From: Rhodoferax sp. TH121
GTDB lineage: Bacteria; Pseudomonadota; Gammaproteobacteria; Burkholderiales; Burkholderiaceae_C
Assembly (NCBI RefSeq): GCF_002251855.1
Contig: NZ_NOXW01000018.1
Location: forward strand, 124,001-188,000
DNA length: 64,000 nucleotides
Direction: 5' to 3'
The notes under the pieces are model-generated. The model was not told the origin of the DNA. It searched no databases and saw only the letters and a list, made by a program, of their open reading frames with translations. The position numbers and the translations under genes are program-made. Positions 7,392 through 17,223 of the stretch are shown piece after piece. The stretch's first letter is position 1, and each line of letters starts with the position of its first letter.

Positions 7392-10300
7392 ATGAACATG
7401 ATGTATGCGATTGCGCGGGTTTTGGTGCTAGGACTGTTGGCCGCAGCCACCCAGCTGCATGCGGCCAACTATGTGTTTCCCGGCACCTTGCCTGCCGGTT
7501 GCAGCGGTTCAGGCCCCAGCTACACCTGCAGTGCGTTGACATTGGGAAACAACGACACCATCACCATCAACACGCCGCGACCGGCGACTATCTCCATTAA
7601 CGGCAACTTTTCCACTGACAACGCCAAGATCAATAGCTCGGGGGCCCCCGGGAATCTCACCATCAATGTCAGCGGCACCATCACCACCGGTTACCGCGCG
7701 GAGGTGAATGCCAATGTCACCGCAGGGGTCGTGAACGACACCGGCGGCGAGGTTAAGTTTGGCGGAGATGTGACCGCAACGAGCGGCAATGTGTTGCTGG
7801 GCTACAAAACCACCGTGGCTGGTACGGTCACTTCTGGCAGTGGCTCCATCACCATGGGCAATGAGGCGCAAATTGGCGGCTCGGTGGTGAGCACCAGTGG
7901 CGCGGTGTTGATCAAGTACCGATCCGAAGTGACGGGCTCTGTGTCCACCAATGGCACGGTGACCCTTGAGAACGAAACCACCGTGGGGGGCTCAGTGGTG
8001 GGCGGCGCTGGTGCGATCAATGTGCAGTTCAAGGCAGAAGTGACTGGTTCGGTGGTGAGCACCACGGGGGCGATCACGATGGCCAATGAAACGGTGGCCG
8101 GTGCCTGCGTCAAATCGTCAGGTTCTGCGTCCATTACGCTGAACTACCAATCCAGTGTCAACAGTGTGTGCTGCGGTGCTACCTGTGGCAACAGCTGTGT
8201 CACCAACAACAGCAGCTTTGCCATGCCGCCTGCGTGTACCTCGCAAATCATCGCCGAATACCGCATGGATGAGGCTTCGTGGAACGGCACGGCGGGCGAG
8301 GTGAAAGACAGTAGCGGGAATGGCGCGCATGGGACGGCCAAGATTTCCAATGGTTCCACGCCAGTGGCCAGCACTGCGGGCGGCAGCCCTGCCTACACCA
8401 ATGCCAGCCAGTCCACTTGCCGGTATGGCGAGTTCGACACCACCTCTGGCACGGTGCGCACCTACACCTATGTGGAGTTGCCCTCCATGCCGGTGCTCAC
8501 CAACGGCTTCAGTGTGACGGCCTGGATTCGGTCTACCGATGTATCCGCCAGTGGTCAGCGTATTTTTGTGCGCGACGATAACCAGAACGGCTGGGCCATT
8601 AGCCTGGGCGATGGTGGTTCTGGAAGGCTGCGGTTTTTTAACCGCAGCACGGCCAACTCGGGCGCCGTGACTGGTGGAACCAATCCCAACGCGGGTGCGT
8701 TCGCGATTGACACGCCCGCCGTCATCAATGCCAACACCTGGTACTTTGTGGCCGCCACCGTGAATACGGTGAGCAAGACCATCACGGTGTATGTCTATAG
8801 CAATACGGGTACGCAGCTGGCCAAGGCCAGCTCCCTGTATTCGGGCACTTGGTCTGATGGCACAGGCATGGCTGCCATCGGCGGTGAAACGGCAGCCTCC
8901 GGTGAAGGGCAGACCGCGGCCTTTCACTTTCGGGGCAATGTGGATGAAGTGGCCTTTTTTACAGGGGCCCAGACCCAAAGCCAGATTGAGACGCGGCTGA
9001 CCCAAGTGCGCACTTGCACCGCATCGCAGACCTGCATCGTGGATGACTTTGCCAGCGGTTCCCTCAACAACAGCCTCTGGAACCCGGTGACTATTGGCGG
9101 AAGTTACTTGCCTCAGGTGGTGGACGTGTCCGGGCAAAAGCGCTTGCGCCTGACCACCGCGGGCGGCAACCAAGCTACGCTTGTGCAGCTTAAAAAATGG
9201 TTTCCGGGTGCTGGCAACAAAATTGTTGTGCAGTTTGACCACTATGCCTATGGCGGCAACGGCGCCGATGGTGTGGGGGTAGTGTTCTCGGATGCCAGCG
9301 TGGCACCAGCGCCTGGTGGCAACGGCGGTTCTTTGGGGTACGCGCAAAAAAATGCGACCAACGGGTACGCTGGAGGCTGGCTGGGCGTGGGCATTGACGA
9401 GTTTGGCAACTTCCCCAACTCCACGGAAGGGCGTCTCGGCTACCCCACCGGGTGGACGCCGCCTGCGGGCGCAGCAGTTGCCGCAGGGTTTTATGCTGAT
9501 AGCGTGTCCGTGCGCGGTAGCGGCTCGGGAACCACGGGGTACCGCCTGCTGGCCAACAGCGGCGTATTGGCACCCGAGATTTGGACCAATTCCAACAACT
9601 CGGCATCGCTGCAGAAATACCGGATCACCATTGACAACACCAACAACGTCAACGCCTATGTGACGGTACAGCGCGATACCACGGGAACGGGCGGTAGTTA
9701 CACCACCGTGATCCCCACCTTCGATGCGCGTGGCACCAACAGCCTGCAGGCTGCGGTGCCAGCCAACTGGTTGGTGTCGTTCACCGGCGGAACGGGCGGC
9801 TCCACCAACGTCCACGAACTGGCCAACATCAGCATTTGTGCCACCTACATGAACGACCCTGGCGGATCGTCCGACGCCAGTGCTTTTGATTGCCTGGAGA
9901 CAGGTACCAATGCCCCCTGGAGCCCAAGCGCGCGCAAACCGCTCTATACCAAGCGCGCGGGCGTGAACTTCAGCATGGACATTGCCGCCCTCAAGGCGGA
10001 TGGCACGCTGGAAAGCAACTACGTGGCCGCGGGCGGCAATACCAAGCATGTGCGGGTTGAGCTGTTCAATGACTCGGCCACACCTGCACCTGCGTGTTCG
10101 GCGTACAGCAGTCCTGTGGCCAGCCAGACGGTGTCCTTCACATCGGGCACCTACTCGGGGTCTGCCGGCCGCGCATTGTCAGGAAACTTCAACGTGGCCG
10201 CCACCTACGCCAAACTCCGTTGCCGTGTCCGCGAGTGCACCGACAGCAGCTGTGGCAGTTTCACGGCGGTGGCGCCCGCGTGTTCGTCCGACCAGTTTTC

Positions 10301-11621
10301 GGTGCGCCCCAGTGCCGCCACCTTGGTCACGTCCGCCACCGCCGCCGCACCATCCACCTCGGCTACCCCTGCCATCCGCGCAGGTGCCAATTTCACCTTG
10401 CTGGCAACCACAACGCCCGCGACTTACACCGGGAGTCTTGTGCTGGATACCGGAAAGCTCAGCGCCCAAACCACGACCCAGGCCAGTACCCAGGCCGCTG
10501 GGGGCGTGGTGGGCACCTTGTCGGCCAGCACGGTGACGGCCAACGTGACGGTGGGCAGTTCCACCTATTCCGAGGTGGGGTATCTCTATTTGGCTGCTGG
10601 CGCTTACCGTGACGACGCCCTAACCGCGGTGGATGCTGCGCAGGGCGATTGCGTGACGGACACCACCAATGGCAACAACCTGTCCGACAGCCTCAGTGGT
10701 GGGAAATATGGCTGCGCGGTGGGGAACAGGACAACGGTGTCATTGGGGCGGTTTTATCCCGATCACTTCACCATCTCGTCGCCTGCGGTGGTCCCGTTTT
10801 GTTCCGCGACCGCCACTGCGTTCACGTATTTTGGCCAAGACGGGTTCGGGACCAACTTCACCATGACCGCGCAGAACACCAGCAATGGCACGACCCAAAA
10901 CTACCGTGGCGTGTTTGCCAAGTTTGTGACGACGGCCTACGGCAACTATGGCTTCACGGCCGCGACCTTGCCGGCCGGTTCTGCGCTGCAGACCAGCGCG
11001 ACCGCCCCCACTGGCACATGGACCAATGGTGTGGCCTCCATCGTGGCGCGTCATCAAGTGAGCCGCCCGACGAACCCGACCGCCGATACCCTGCTGACCG
11101 TCAGTGCCGCGCCTACCGACGGTGAAGTGCCTGCAAGTGCCACAACGGCGGTGGGCTCCAATGTGCGCCTGCGCTACGGCCGCTTGCGCATGCAGAACGC
11201 TTACGGTTCGGAACTTCTGGCCTTGCCGGTCCCGCTGGAGGCTCAGTACTGGAATGGCAATTTCTATGTAGTCAATGCCGATGACAGCTGCACCACCTTG
11301 CCCATGAACAGCATCGTGATGTCCAACTTCACCGGCAACCTGCAAGCGTGTGAAACCCAGATCACTCCTACCGGGACGCAGACCCTTGCCAACGGGCGCA
11401 TCCCGGGTGGGCTGATCCTCACGCGTCCAGGTACCACCAATTCCGGCAGTGTGGACCTCGCGGTAAATGTGACGGCTACCCCCGCGGGAAATACCTGTGT
11501 AGGTCCCGCGTCCAGTGCAGCCAGCGCTGCCAACCGCCCCTGGTTTGGCCCCAATATCGGAGGTCGTGCCACCTTTGGTATTTACAGGAGTCCGCTGATC
11601 TACTTGCGCGAGAACTATTGA
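7392..11621 (+). CDS. mshQ: MSHA-associated giant surface protein MshQ
   Basis: 1409 residues with a signal peptide (about 1-25, cut after LHA). Residues about 80-250 form roughly 18-19-residue alternating repeats with Gly-Ser turns (SITMGNEAQIGGSVVSTSG, AVLIKYRSEVTGSVS, TVTLENETTVGGSVV...), which look like a right-handed beta-solenoid. A LamG/concanavalin-like domain (about 275-540, starting IIAEYRMDEASWNG) follows. Next is a lectin-like domain (about 545-815, with GNGADGVGVVFSD and GGWLGVGIDEFGNF) and a C-terminal MshQ/DUF6701 region (about 830-1409). It is likely the exposed adhesive or tip component of the pilus. Cys pairs in the N-terminal third suggest disulfide bracing. Confidence 0.85.
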   Translation: MNMMYAIARVLVLGLLAAATQLHAANYVFPGTLPAGCSGSGPSYTCSALTLGNNDTITINTPRPATISINGNFSTDNAKINSSGAPGNLTINVSGTITTGYRAEVNANVTAGVVNDTGGEVKFGGDVTATSGNVLLGYKTTVAGTVTSGSGSITMGNEAQIGGSVVSTSGAVLIKYRSEVTGSVSTNGTVTLENETTVGGSVVGGAGAINVQFKAEVTGSVVSTTGAITMANETVAGACVKSSGSASITLNYQSSVNSVCCGATCGNSCVTNNSSFAMPPACTSQIIAEYRMDEASWNGTAGEVKDSSGNGAHGTAKISNGSTPVASTAGGSPAYTNASQSTCRYGEFDTTSGTVRTYTYVELPSMPVLTNGFSVTAWIRSTDVSASGQRIFVRDDNQNGWAISLGDGGSGRLRFFNRSTANSGAVTGGTNPNAGAFAIDTPAVINANTWYFVAATVNTVSKTITVYVYSNTGTQLAKASSLYSGTWSDGTGMAAIGGETAASGEGQTAAFHFRGNVDEVAFFTGAQTQSQIETRLTQVRTCTASQTCIVDDFASGSLNNSLWNPVTIGGSYLPQVVDVSGQKRLRLTTAGGNQATLVQLKKWFPGAGNKIVVQFDHYAYGGNGADGVGVVFSDASVAPAPGGNGGSLGYAQKNATNGYAGGWLGVGIDEFGNFPNSTEGRLGYPTGWTPPAGAAVAAGFYADSVSVRGSGSGTTGYRLLANSGVLAPEIWTNSNNSASLQKYRITIDNTNNVNAYVTVQRDTTGTGGSYTTVIPTFDARGTNSLQAAVPANWLVSFTGGTGGSTNVHELANISICATYMNDPGGSSDASAFDCLETGTNAPWSPSARKPLYTKRAGVNFSMDIAALKADGTLESNYVAAGGNTKHVRVELFNDSATPAPACSAYSSPVASQTVSFTSGTYSGSAGRALSGNFNVAATYAKLRCRVRECTDSSCGSFTAVAPACSSDQFSVRPSAATLVTSATAAAPSTSATPAIRAGANFTLLATTTPATYTGSLVLDTGKLSAQTTTQASTQAAGGVVGTLSASTVTANVTVGSSTYSEVGYLYLAAGAYRDDALTAVDAAQGDCVTDTTNGNNLSDSLSGGKYGCAVGNRTTVSLGRFYPDHFTISSPAVVPFCSATATAFTYFGQDGFGTNFTMTAQNTSNGTTQNYRGVFAKFVTTAYGNYGFTAATLPAGSALQTSATAPTGTWTNGVASIVARHQVSRPTNPTADTLLTVSAAPTDGEVPASATTAVGSNVRLRYGRLRMQNAYGSELLALPVPLEAQYWNGNFYVVNADDSCTTLPMNSIVMSNFTGNLQACETQITPTGTQTLANGRIPGGLILTRPGTTNSGSVDLAVNVTATPAGNTCVGPASSAASAANRPWFGPNIGGRATFGIYRSPLIYLRENY

Positions 11622-11658
11622 GCGCGCCACAGGTTTTCTCAATTCATGTGAAATACTG

Positions 11659-11705
11659 CCTACAAAGCCTGTCATGATTGCGCAATCAGCTATTAAAATG
11701 AGAGC
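11659..11705 (-). repeat. dispersed repeat family A (diverged copy)
   Basis: On the minus strand: GCTCTCATTTTAAT, AGCTGATTGCGCAATCA, then ACAGGCTTTGTAGGC. It keeps the GCT..TTTT.AT and AGCTG.TTGCGCA core but the distal half is worn. It occupies most of the 168-bp gap between mshQ and mshI, where I see no terminator. Confidence 0.5.
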
Positions 11706-11789
11706 AAGCCGCTCTGCACCGTCACCCAACATGATCGAAGCAACGCTCCATTGCCCCCTCTGTGTTTCCGCCCGGAAGGTCTGCTGACC

Positions 11790-12869
11790 ATGCGCTGGCC
11801 CTGGCAACGCAAGTCTTCAGCGGACCTCCTGGTCGTCTCCTGGTCGGACCAGACCTTGGCCTATGTGCGTGCGCGTCCGGCAGGCCGGGCGTATGAAGTT
11901 AGCAGCGTGGGGGTGGAGCGCCCCGACAGCGGCAGCCGCGAGGATGTGGTGCAACGCTTGCAAGCCCTGGGCCTGAAGGGCTTGCGCACGCACATCATGT
12001 TGCGCCCCGAGCAGTACCAGTTTTTGCAGATCGATGCCCCCGCTGTCCCCCCCGAAGAGCTGCGCTCTGCCGCCCGCTACCAAGTGCGGGATTTGGTGGA
12101 CTCCCATCTGGATGACATCACCCTGGACGTGATGCGCTTGGGCGACGGACAGGAAAAAGGCCAGGCACACCTGTTCGTGGTGGCTGCCCAGAATGCGGTG
12201 GTGCGGGAGGCCATGGCCTTGGCGGATGCGATGGATTGGGACGTGGGCGTGATTGATGTGCAGGAAACGGCCCAACGCAATCTGCAAAGCCTGGTGGCTC
12301 AGAGTGAGGGCCTTCAAGAGCGGGCCACCGCTGCGCTGGTGCTGACCGATGGCAAGCAGGCCCTGCTGACCATCAGCGCCAACGAAGAGCTCTACTACAC
12401 GCGCCGCCTGGAGCTGCCCGATGGCTTCATGACCATGGCCTGGAGCCAAGGCGAACCTGCAAGTACCTCTGACAGCTACACCCCGGTAAGCGAGTACGTA
12501 CCTGACTACAGTGTGGGTGGTGTCGCGTACGGCAACGACTATTCCGATGCACGAGGTGCTGGTTTGGCGGCTGGCAACGCGGCCGTTGCCGACCATGAAC
12601 GCGCACAGCGTTTGGTGGTGGAGGTGCAGCGCTCGCTGGACCTGTGGGAACGTTCCTGGACCCAGTTGCCCCTTGCAGGTGTGCGTGTGTTTGCGGGTGA
12701 ACGCTCCCTGGAGTTGGCGGACTGGTTAGGGCGTGAAATCGGGCAAGCCGTGGGTGTGCTGGACATCGCCGCGCACTGGAAGGGTTTGCCGCCCTTGGAC
12801 ACGCCAGATGCCGCCTATTGCTTGCCGCTGGTGGGCGTGTTGCTGCGCAGTGAAACGCGCAAACTGTAG
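11790..12869 (+). CDS. mshI: MSHA biogenesis protein MshI (PilM-like)
   Basis: 359 residues from ATG 11790, with GGAAGG 10 bases upstream; a TTG 39 bp earlier is unlikely. Cytoplasmic actin-fold PilM/MshI-type protein: an N-terminal DLLVVSWSDQTLAYVRA strand pair, then RTHIMLRPEQYQFLQIDAP and LRSAARYQVRDLVD segments typical of the family. It should dock on the N-terminus of the PilN-like protein encoded next. First gene of the second msh block, which ends at 18341. Confidence 0.82.
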   Translation: MRWPWQRKSSADLLVVSWSDQTLAYVRARPAGRAYEVSSVGVERPDSGSREDVVQRLQALGLKGLRTHIMLRPEQYQFLQIDAPAVPPEELRSAARYQVRDLVDSHLDDITLDVMRLGDGQEKGQAHLFVVAAQNAVVREAMALADAMDWDVGVIDVQETAQRNLQSLVAQSEGLQERATAALVLTDGKQALLTISANEELYYTRRLELPDGFMTMAWSQGEPASTSDSYTPVSEYVPDYSVGGVAYGNDYSDARGAGLAAGNAAVADHERAQRLVVEVQRSLDLWERSWTQLPLAGVRVFAGERSLELADWLGREIGQAVGVLDIAAHWKGLPPLDTPDAAYCLPLVGVLLRSETRKL

Positions 12870-12877
12870 GGTCGACC

Positions 12878-13540
12878 ATGCCGCAGCAAATCAACCTCTG
12901 TACCCCGCTTTTATTGGCGCCCAAACGCTATTTCTCTGCGCAGACGATGGCCGCGGCGCTGGCTGTCTTTGTGGTGTTGGGTGGTGCTTTGTGTGCCGCT
13001 TGGGTCTGGAACCTCAATCGCAGTGCCGCAGACATGGCGCAGCTCAGGGCGGGCCAGGCAACAGAACTTGCGAGCCTGCAGGCCGCCCTTTTGGCAAATA
13101 CCGCTGGATCGGCTCCCTTGAGCCCGGACTTGCAAGCCCAGGTGCAAAGCCTGCGCAGCCAGGTGCAGGCGCAAGAAAAGGTATTGCTCGCTTTGCAGCA
13201 AGGGCGCATGGTGCCGGGTGCTGCGCACTCTGACCGCTTGGCCCTGGTGTCGCGCAGCATTCCCGGGCCGGTGTGGCTGACCGGCGTGGATGCCGATGCC
13301 ACGCGTTTTGAAGTGGCGGGGTACACCTTGGAGCCTGCGGCCCTGAACGAGTGGGTGAATCGCCTGGCCTTCAGCCCCCTCATGCAAGGCTTGCGCCTAG
13401 CGACGGTCAAAGTGCAAAGTGCGCGTCTGGCCAAGGCAACAGCTGAGGCAACGTCTGCGTCCGGCGGACGCGAGGTGTGGTCGTTCACGCTGGTGAGTGC
13501 CCAGCCACCGGCGCCCCCTGCAACAGGAGGCACCCCATGA
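12878..13540 (+). CDS. PilN-like MSHA assembly protein (MshI2-type)
   Basis: 220 residues. The N-terminus MPQQINLCTPLL matches the xxINLxxP motif by which PilN/GspL-type proteins bind PilM. One membrane span (about 22-46) is followed by a coiled-coil stretch (about 50-110) and a small periplasmic ferredoxin-like domain. In vibrios the equivalent is fused to or annotated with mshI, so I leave the symbol empty. The stop overlaps the mshJ start by 4 bp. Confidence 0.72.
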   Translation: MPQQINLCTPLLLAPKRYFSAQTMAAALAVFVVLGGALCAAWVWNLNRSAADMAQLRAGQATELASLQAALLANTAGSAPLSPDLQAQVQSLRSQVQAQEKVLLALQQGRMVPGAAHSDRLALVSRSIPGPVWLTGVDADATRFEVAGYTLEPAALNEWVNRLAFSPLMQGLRLATVKVQSARLAKATAEATSASGGREVWSFTLVSAQPPAPPATGGTP

Positions 13541-14151
13541 AGCAATGGTGGCTCCAGCAAAGCGCACGTATTGACGCCTTGAGCCTGCGCGAGCGGGTGT
13601 TTATGTTTGTGTCGGTGATCGCGTGCTGTCTGGCGCTGGCAGACGTTCTGTGGCTTTCACCTGCAGCGGGGGCGCACCAGCTGCAAACCCAGCAATTCGT
13701 TGCCCAGAATGCAGAGCTGCAGCGTTTGCGCACTGAACTGCAAAATTCTCCCAAGCCGGTGGATGTGAACCTGCCTCTGCGCACCGAGGTGGCTGCCCTG
13801 CAGCAGCAACTGGCAGAGCTTCAGAGCCGCATTGCGGCCGATGCGGACAGCGGCAGCCCGGCCCTGGAGCCGGTGTTGGCCGAGTTCCTGCGCCGCCGCG
13901 AGGGGTTGACTTTGCTTTCCACTGCGACGCTGGCGGCCGATCCAACGGCCGGCAAGGAGAGCACGGTGCCTGGCATTACCCGGCGCGGCGTAGAACTCAA
14001 AGTGTCGGGCCCTTACGGTGAGCTGCTCAAGTACGTCAAAAGTCTGGAGCAGGCACTGCCCAATTTGCGCTGGGGCCCTATGCAACTGCGCAGCGAAAAA
14101 CAGCCGCCCGAATTGACTTTGCAAGTGTTTGTGCTGGAGGTGCAGCCATGA
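13537..14151 (+). CDS. mshJ: MSHA biogenesis protein MshJ (PilO-like)
   Basis: 204 residues from ATG 13537, with AGGAGG 6 bases upstream. It has one membrane span (about 21-42), a heptad-rich helix (about 45-100) and a periplasmic domain ending LTLQVFVLEV. Topology and position after the PilN-like gene make it the PilO/MshJ partner that links the inner-membrane platform to the secretin. ATGA overlaps on both sides imply tight translational coupling. Confidence 0.8.
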   Translation: MKQWWLQQSARIDALSLRERVFMFVSVIACCLALADVLWLSPAAGAHQLQTQQFVAQNAELQRLRTELQNSPKPVDVNLPLRTEVAALQQQLAELQSRIAADADSGSPALEPVLAEFLRRREGLTLLSTATLAADPTAGKESTVPGITRRGVELKVSGPYGELLKYVKSLEQALPNLRWGPMQLRSEKQPPELTLQVFVLEVQP

Positions 14152-14576
14152 CGCTTGGGCATCGCGCTTTGCGTGCGTTTGTCGTTGGGGCTTGCATGGC
14201 AGCCCAGGCGGTGCAAGGACAGGAGTTCCGCGACCCGACCACGCCGCCGCCCGAGGCCATGGCCCAGCCAGGCGCGGTTGCCGCACCGACCCCTGGTATG
14301 GCCGTGGTGATACAGGATGGCAAGCCCCATCTGGTGGTTGGCACACGCTTGGTGGCGGTGGGCCAGAAGGTGGGCAACGCCAAGCTGGAACGCATCACCG
14401 AAACCGAGGTGTGGTTGCGGGAAGGCAAACAACTGACCAAGGTACCCCGCTTCAGCGGCATCCAGCGCAGTGCGGCCAAGCCTGCCGTGCCGTGTCTGGC
14501 CCCGTCGGCCCAGACCCGCAACCGCTCCAAACCTGTCGTGACCCCCGCAGCTCCCTGCGAAGGAGTGCAACCGTGA
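14148..14576 (+). CDS. mshK: MSHA biogenesis protein MshK (PilP-like)
   Basis: 142 residues with a signal peptide (about 1-24, ...VQGQ). The mature start EFRDPTTPP is typical of MshK. A small beta domain follows (VIQDGKPHLVVGTRLVAVGQKVGNAKLERITETEVWL), the C-type/PilP-like homology fold that contacts the secretin. The basic C-terminal tail with two Cys is not conserved. The start overlaps mshJ and the end overlaps mshL. Confidence 0.78.
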   Translation: MTLGHRALRAFVVGACMAAQAVQGQEFRDPTTPPPEAMAQPGAVAAPTPGMAVVIQDGKPHLVVGTRLVAVGQKVGNAKLERITETEVWLREGKQLTKVPRFSGIQRSAAKPAVPCLAPSAQTRNRSKPVVTPAAPCEGVQP

Positions 14577-16324
14577 AGTCTCGCCCCATGAAAGAAATGA
14601 TCACCCCATCTGCTCCCCCTCGCCGATCTGCGCTGGCCATTTGGTCCTTGCTGGGTGCCGGGGTACTCAGCGGCTGTGCCGCATTGGATCGCCCGCTGCG
14701 CACCCCCGATGTGAGTGCCGCGGTGCGCGCCGAGCTGCCAGCGGCAGCGCCCAGTCCCGTGGTGCCTACCAAGGTGTCGGATGCGCTGGCCGAGCCGGCT
14801 CCGCCCCCCGTGGCCTTGCCCCCCGAGCCTCGTCTGGACTTGTTGGTCAACAATGCCCAGGCACGGGAAGTGTTTTTGGCCATCGTCGCGGACACGCGCT
14901 ACAGCATGCTCATGCACCCCGACGTGTCTGGAACCTTGTCCGTCACTTTGCGTGGCGTGACCGTGACGGAGGCGCTGGAAGCCATTCGCGACGTGTACGG
15001 CTACGACTTCAAGATCGATGGCCGCCGCATCACCGTCTACGCCCCCACTTTGCAGACCCGCGTGTTCACGGTCAACTATCCGACCTCCTTGCGCTCGGGC
15101 AGCAGCGAGTTGCGGGTGTCGTCCGGAGCGGGCTTGCAGAGCACCACGGCAGGAACTTCTTCCACAACGGCCAGCAGCACAGCATCTGCTGCCCAGCAGC
15201 CGGAAAACAGCCGGGTCTCGACTTCCTCTCGGTCCGACTTTTGGGGAGAACTGGCGGCATCCGTCCGCAGTCTGGTCGGAACCGGCGAGGGGCGCAACGT
15301 GGTGTCTAGCCCGCAGGCGGGCATTCTGGCGGTGCGTGCCATGCCGGAAGAGCTGCGCCAGGTGGACAAATTTCTCAAGGCCACCCAGGCCTCCGTGGAG
15401 CGCCAGGTCATGCTGGAGGCCAAGGTGGTGGAAGTCGAGTTGCGCGACGGTTACCAGAGCGGTGTGAACTGGGGCGCCATGGGGAGTGATGTAAACGGGC
15501 AGGCCGCCGTGGGCGTGCTGGGCAGCGGGGTGAGCAGCACCAATGCTTTTGTGCAGGGCACCACCACCATCAACGGTGCCGTGGCCTTCCCGGCGGCAGC
15601 CACCGGCGGCGGTCTGTTTGGTCTGGCGTTGGCGACCAGCCAGTTCGGCGCGGTGTTGGGTTTCCTGGAAACCCAGGGGGATGTGCAAACCCTGTCCAGC
15701 CCGCGCCTGGCCACACTGAACAACCAGAAGGCCGTGCTCAAGGTGGGGTCTGACGAGTTTTATGTGACCGGGGTCACTGGCGGTACATCCACCAGCAGCA
15801 GCTCCACCACGAGCAGCAGCAACACCACCATGCCCACTGTCACCTTGACGCCGTTCTTCTCGGGCATCTCGCTGGATGTGACACCGCAGATTGATGATGG
15901 CGTGAATGTCACCTTGCATGTGCACCCCTCGCTCACCACCGTGACTGAGAAAACCAAGCAGGTCGATTTGGGCAGTGTTGGCAATTACCGCTTGCCCTTG
16001 GCATCGAGCAGCGTGAATGAAACTGACACGCTCGTGCGTATTCAGGATGGCAATATCGTGGCGATTGGTGGGCTGATGCAGCTGGAGTCCAGCCGCAATG
16101 CCTCGGGCATTCCGGGAACCACCGGCATGCCTGGCTTGGGCGCCCTGTTTGGCAACCGCGCCACGCAAGGTCGCAAGAAAGAAGTGATTGTGCTGATCAA
16201 GCCCACCATCATCCGCTCCGCAGCCGATTGGGAGGCCCAAGGCCGCCGTACGCGTGCGGCGCTGGATGACATGGATGCCGCGCGCGCGCGCGTGATCCAG
16301 ATCGACGGCAACCAAGTCAAGTGA
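14573..16324 (+). CDS. mshL: MSHA outer-membrane secretin MshL (lipoprotein)
   Basis: 583 residues from GTG 14573, chosen because AAGGAG lies 7 bases upstream; ATG 14588 is the alternative. A lipobox LSGC puts the lipidated Cys at residue 35. The N-domains (about 85-170, VFLAIVADTRYSMLMHPDVSG) are followed by a Ser/Thr-rich linker. The secretin core then shows QVMLEAKVVEVEL, VQTLSSPRLATLNNQKAVLKVG, VAIGGLM and the terminal KKEVIVLIKPTII. It forms the ring through which the pilus leaves the cell. A 13-residue Ser/Thr run (TSTSSSSTTSSSN) sits in the gate region. Confidence 0.92.
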   Translation: MKSRPMKEMITPSAPPRRSALAIWSLLGAGVLSGCAALDRPLRTPDVSAAVRAELPAAAPSPVVPTKVSDALAEPAPPPVALPPEPRLDLLVNNAQAREVFLAIVADTRYSMLMHPDVSGTLSVTLRGVTVTEALEAIRDVYGYDFKIDGRRITVYAPTLQTRVFTVNYPTSLRSGSSELRVSSGAGLQSTTAGTSSTTASSTASAAQQPENSRVSTSSRSDFWGELAASVRSLVGTGEGRNVVSSPQAGILAVRAMPEELRQVDKFLKATQASVERQVMLEAKVVEVELRDGYQSGVNWGAMGSDVNGQAAVGVLGSGVSSTNAFVQGTTTINGAVAFPAAATGGGLFGLALATSQFGAVLGFLETQGDVQTLSSPRLATLNNQKAVLKVGSDEFYVTGVTGGTSTSSSSTTSSSNTTMPTVTLTPFFSGISLDVTPQIDDGVNVTLHVHPSLTTVTEKTKQVDLGSVGNYRLPLASSSVNETDTLVRIQDGNIVAIGGLMQLESSRNASGIPGTTGMPGLGALFGNRATQGRKKEVIVLIKPTIIRSAADWEAQGRRTRAALDDMDAARARVIQIDGNQVK

Positions 16325-17223
16325 TGTACCTGGGGCACTTTTCGCTGCGGGAGGCCCCGTTTTCCATCACGCCGGACACGGACTTTTTCTTTGCGCACGA
16401 AGGTGCGCAAGCTTCCCTCAACATGTTGCTGGTGGCTTTGCGCAGCGGTGAGGGTTTTCTCAAGGTGGTAGGGGAGCTGGGTTGTGGCAAAACTGTGTTG
16501 TGCCGCCAACTGCTCAAAACCTTGCAAGGCGAGTGCGTTACCGCCTACATTCCCAACCCCGACATGGGGCCAGACGATTTGCTGGTGGCTTTGTGCGGGG
16601 AATTGGGGTTAGCCGTCGAGCAACCAGTGCAGCGCCACCAGCTGATGGCTGGGTTGGCCCAATGCCTGCTGGACCATGCCCAGCACGGACGCCGGGTGGT
16701 GGTTTGCATCGACGAAGCGCAGGCCATTCCCGTGCGCACGGTCGAAAGCCTGCGCCTGCTGTCGAATCTGGAAACTGAAAAACGCAAGCTCTTGCAGCTG
16801 GTGCTGTTGGGTCAGCCGGATCTCGATGACAAGCTCGCGCGACCAGAAATTCGCCAGCTTTTGCAGCGCATCACCTTCAGCGAATACTTGGGCCCCATGC
16901 GTCCCGAGCGGGTGCCTGCCTACATGGCTCACCGCTTGGAGCGTGCAGCGTTGGGTGCAACGACGGATACGGATGTATTTACGCCCGCTGCAGCGCGTGC
17001 CATTGCCCAGGCCAGCGGTGGTGTTCCTCGCCTGATCAATATCTTGGCGCACAAATGCCTGATGCTGGCATACGGAGAAGACCGACATCGGGTCAGTGCC
17101 GCACATGTGCGTCTGGCAGCGCAGGACACGCCCGGCGTGCTACCCCGTCCATTGTGGTGGCGGCGCTTGTGGCCGGTGTCCCGTACACGGCGTTTGCGTG
17201 GCACCCAAGGAGAATGGGAATGA
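16324..17223 (+). CDS. mshM: MSHA-associated AAA ATPase MshM (ExeA-like)
   Basis: 299 residues from ATG 16324, overlapping the mshL TGA (TGATG). The family start MYLGHFSLREAPFSITPDTDFFF is intact. Walker A is GELGCGKT (50-57) and Walker B is VVVCIDEAQ (Asp130-Glu131). ExeA/GspA-type ATPases help secretins assemble across peptidoglycan. The C-terminal basic tail (RRLWPVSRTRRLR) lacks the peptidoglycan-binding domain of full ExeA. Confidence 0.88.
   Translation: MYLGHFSLREAPFSITPDTDFFFAHEGAQASLNMLLVALRSGEGFLKVVGELGCGKTVLCRQLLKTLQGECVTAYIPNPDMGPDDLLVALCGELGLAVEQPVQRHQLMAGLAQCLLDHAQHGRRVVVCIDEAQAIPVRTVESLRLLSNLETEKRKLLQLVLLGQPDLDDKLARPEIRQLLQRITFSEYLGPMRPERVPAYMAHRLERAALGATTDTDVFTPAAARAIAQASGGVPRLINILAHKCLMLAYGEDRHRVSAAHVRLAAQDTPGVLPRPLWWRRLWPVSRTRRLRGTQGEWE

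Noticed and set aside
8118..10049. 643-codon open frame antisense to mshQ
   Set aside because: It mirrors mshQ codon structure in high-GC DNA, has no ribosome binding site and no recognisable domain.
14078..16315. 745-codon open frame antisense to mshL
   Set aside because: Low-complexity Gly/His/Arg-rich translation typical of a reverse-strand shadow; the plus strand encodes a clear secretin.
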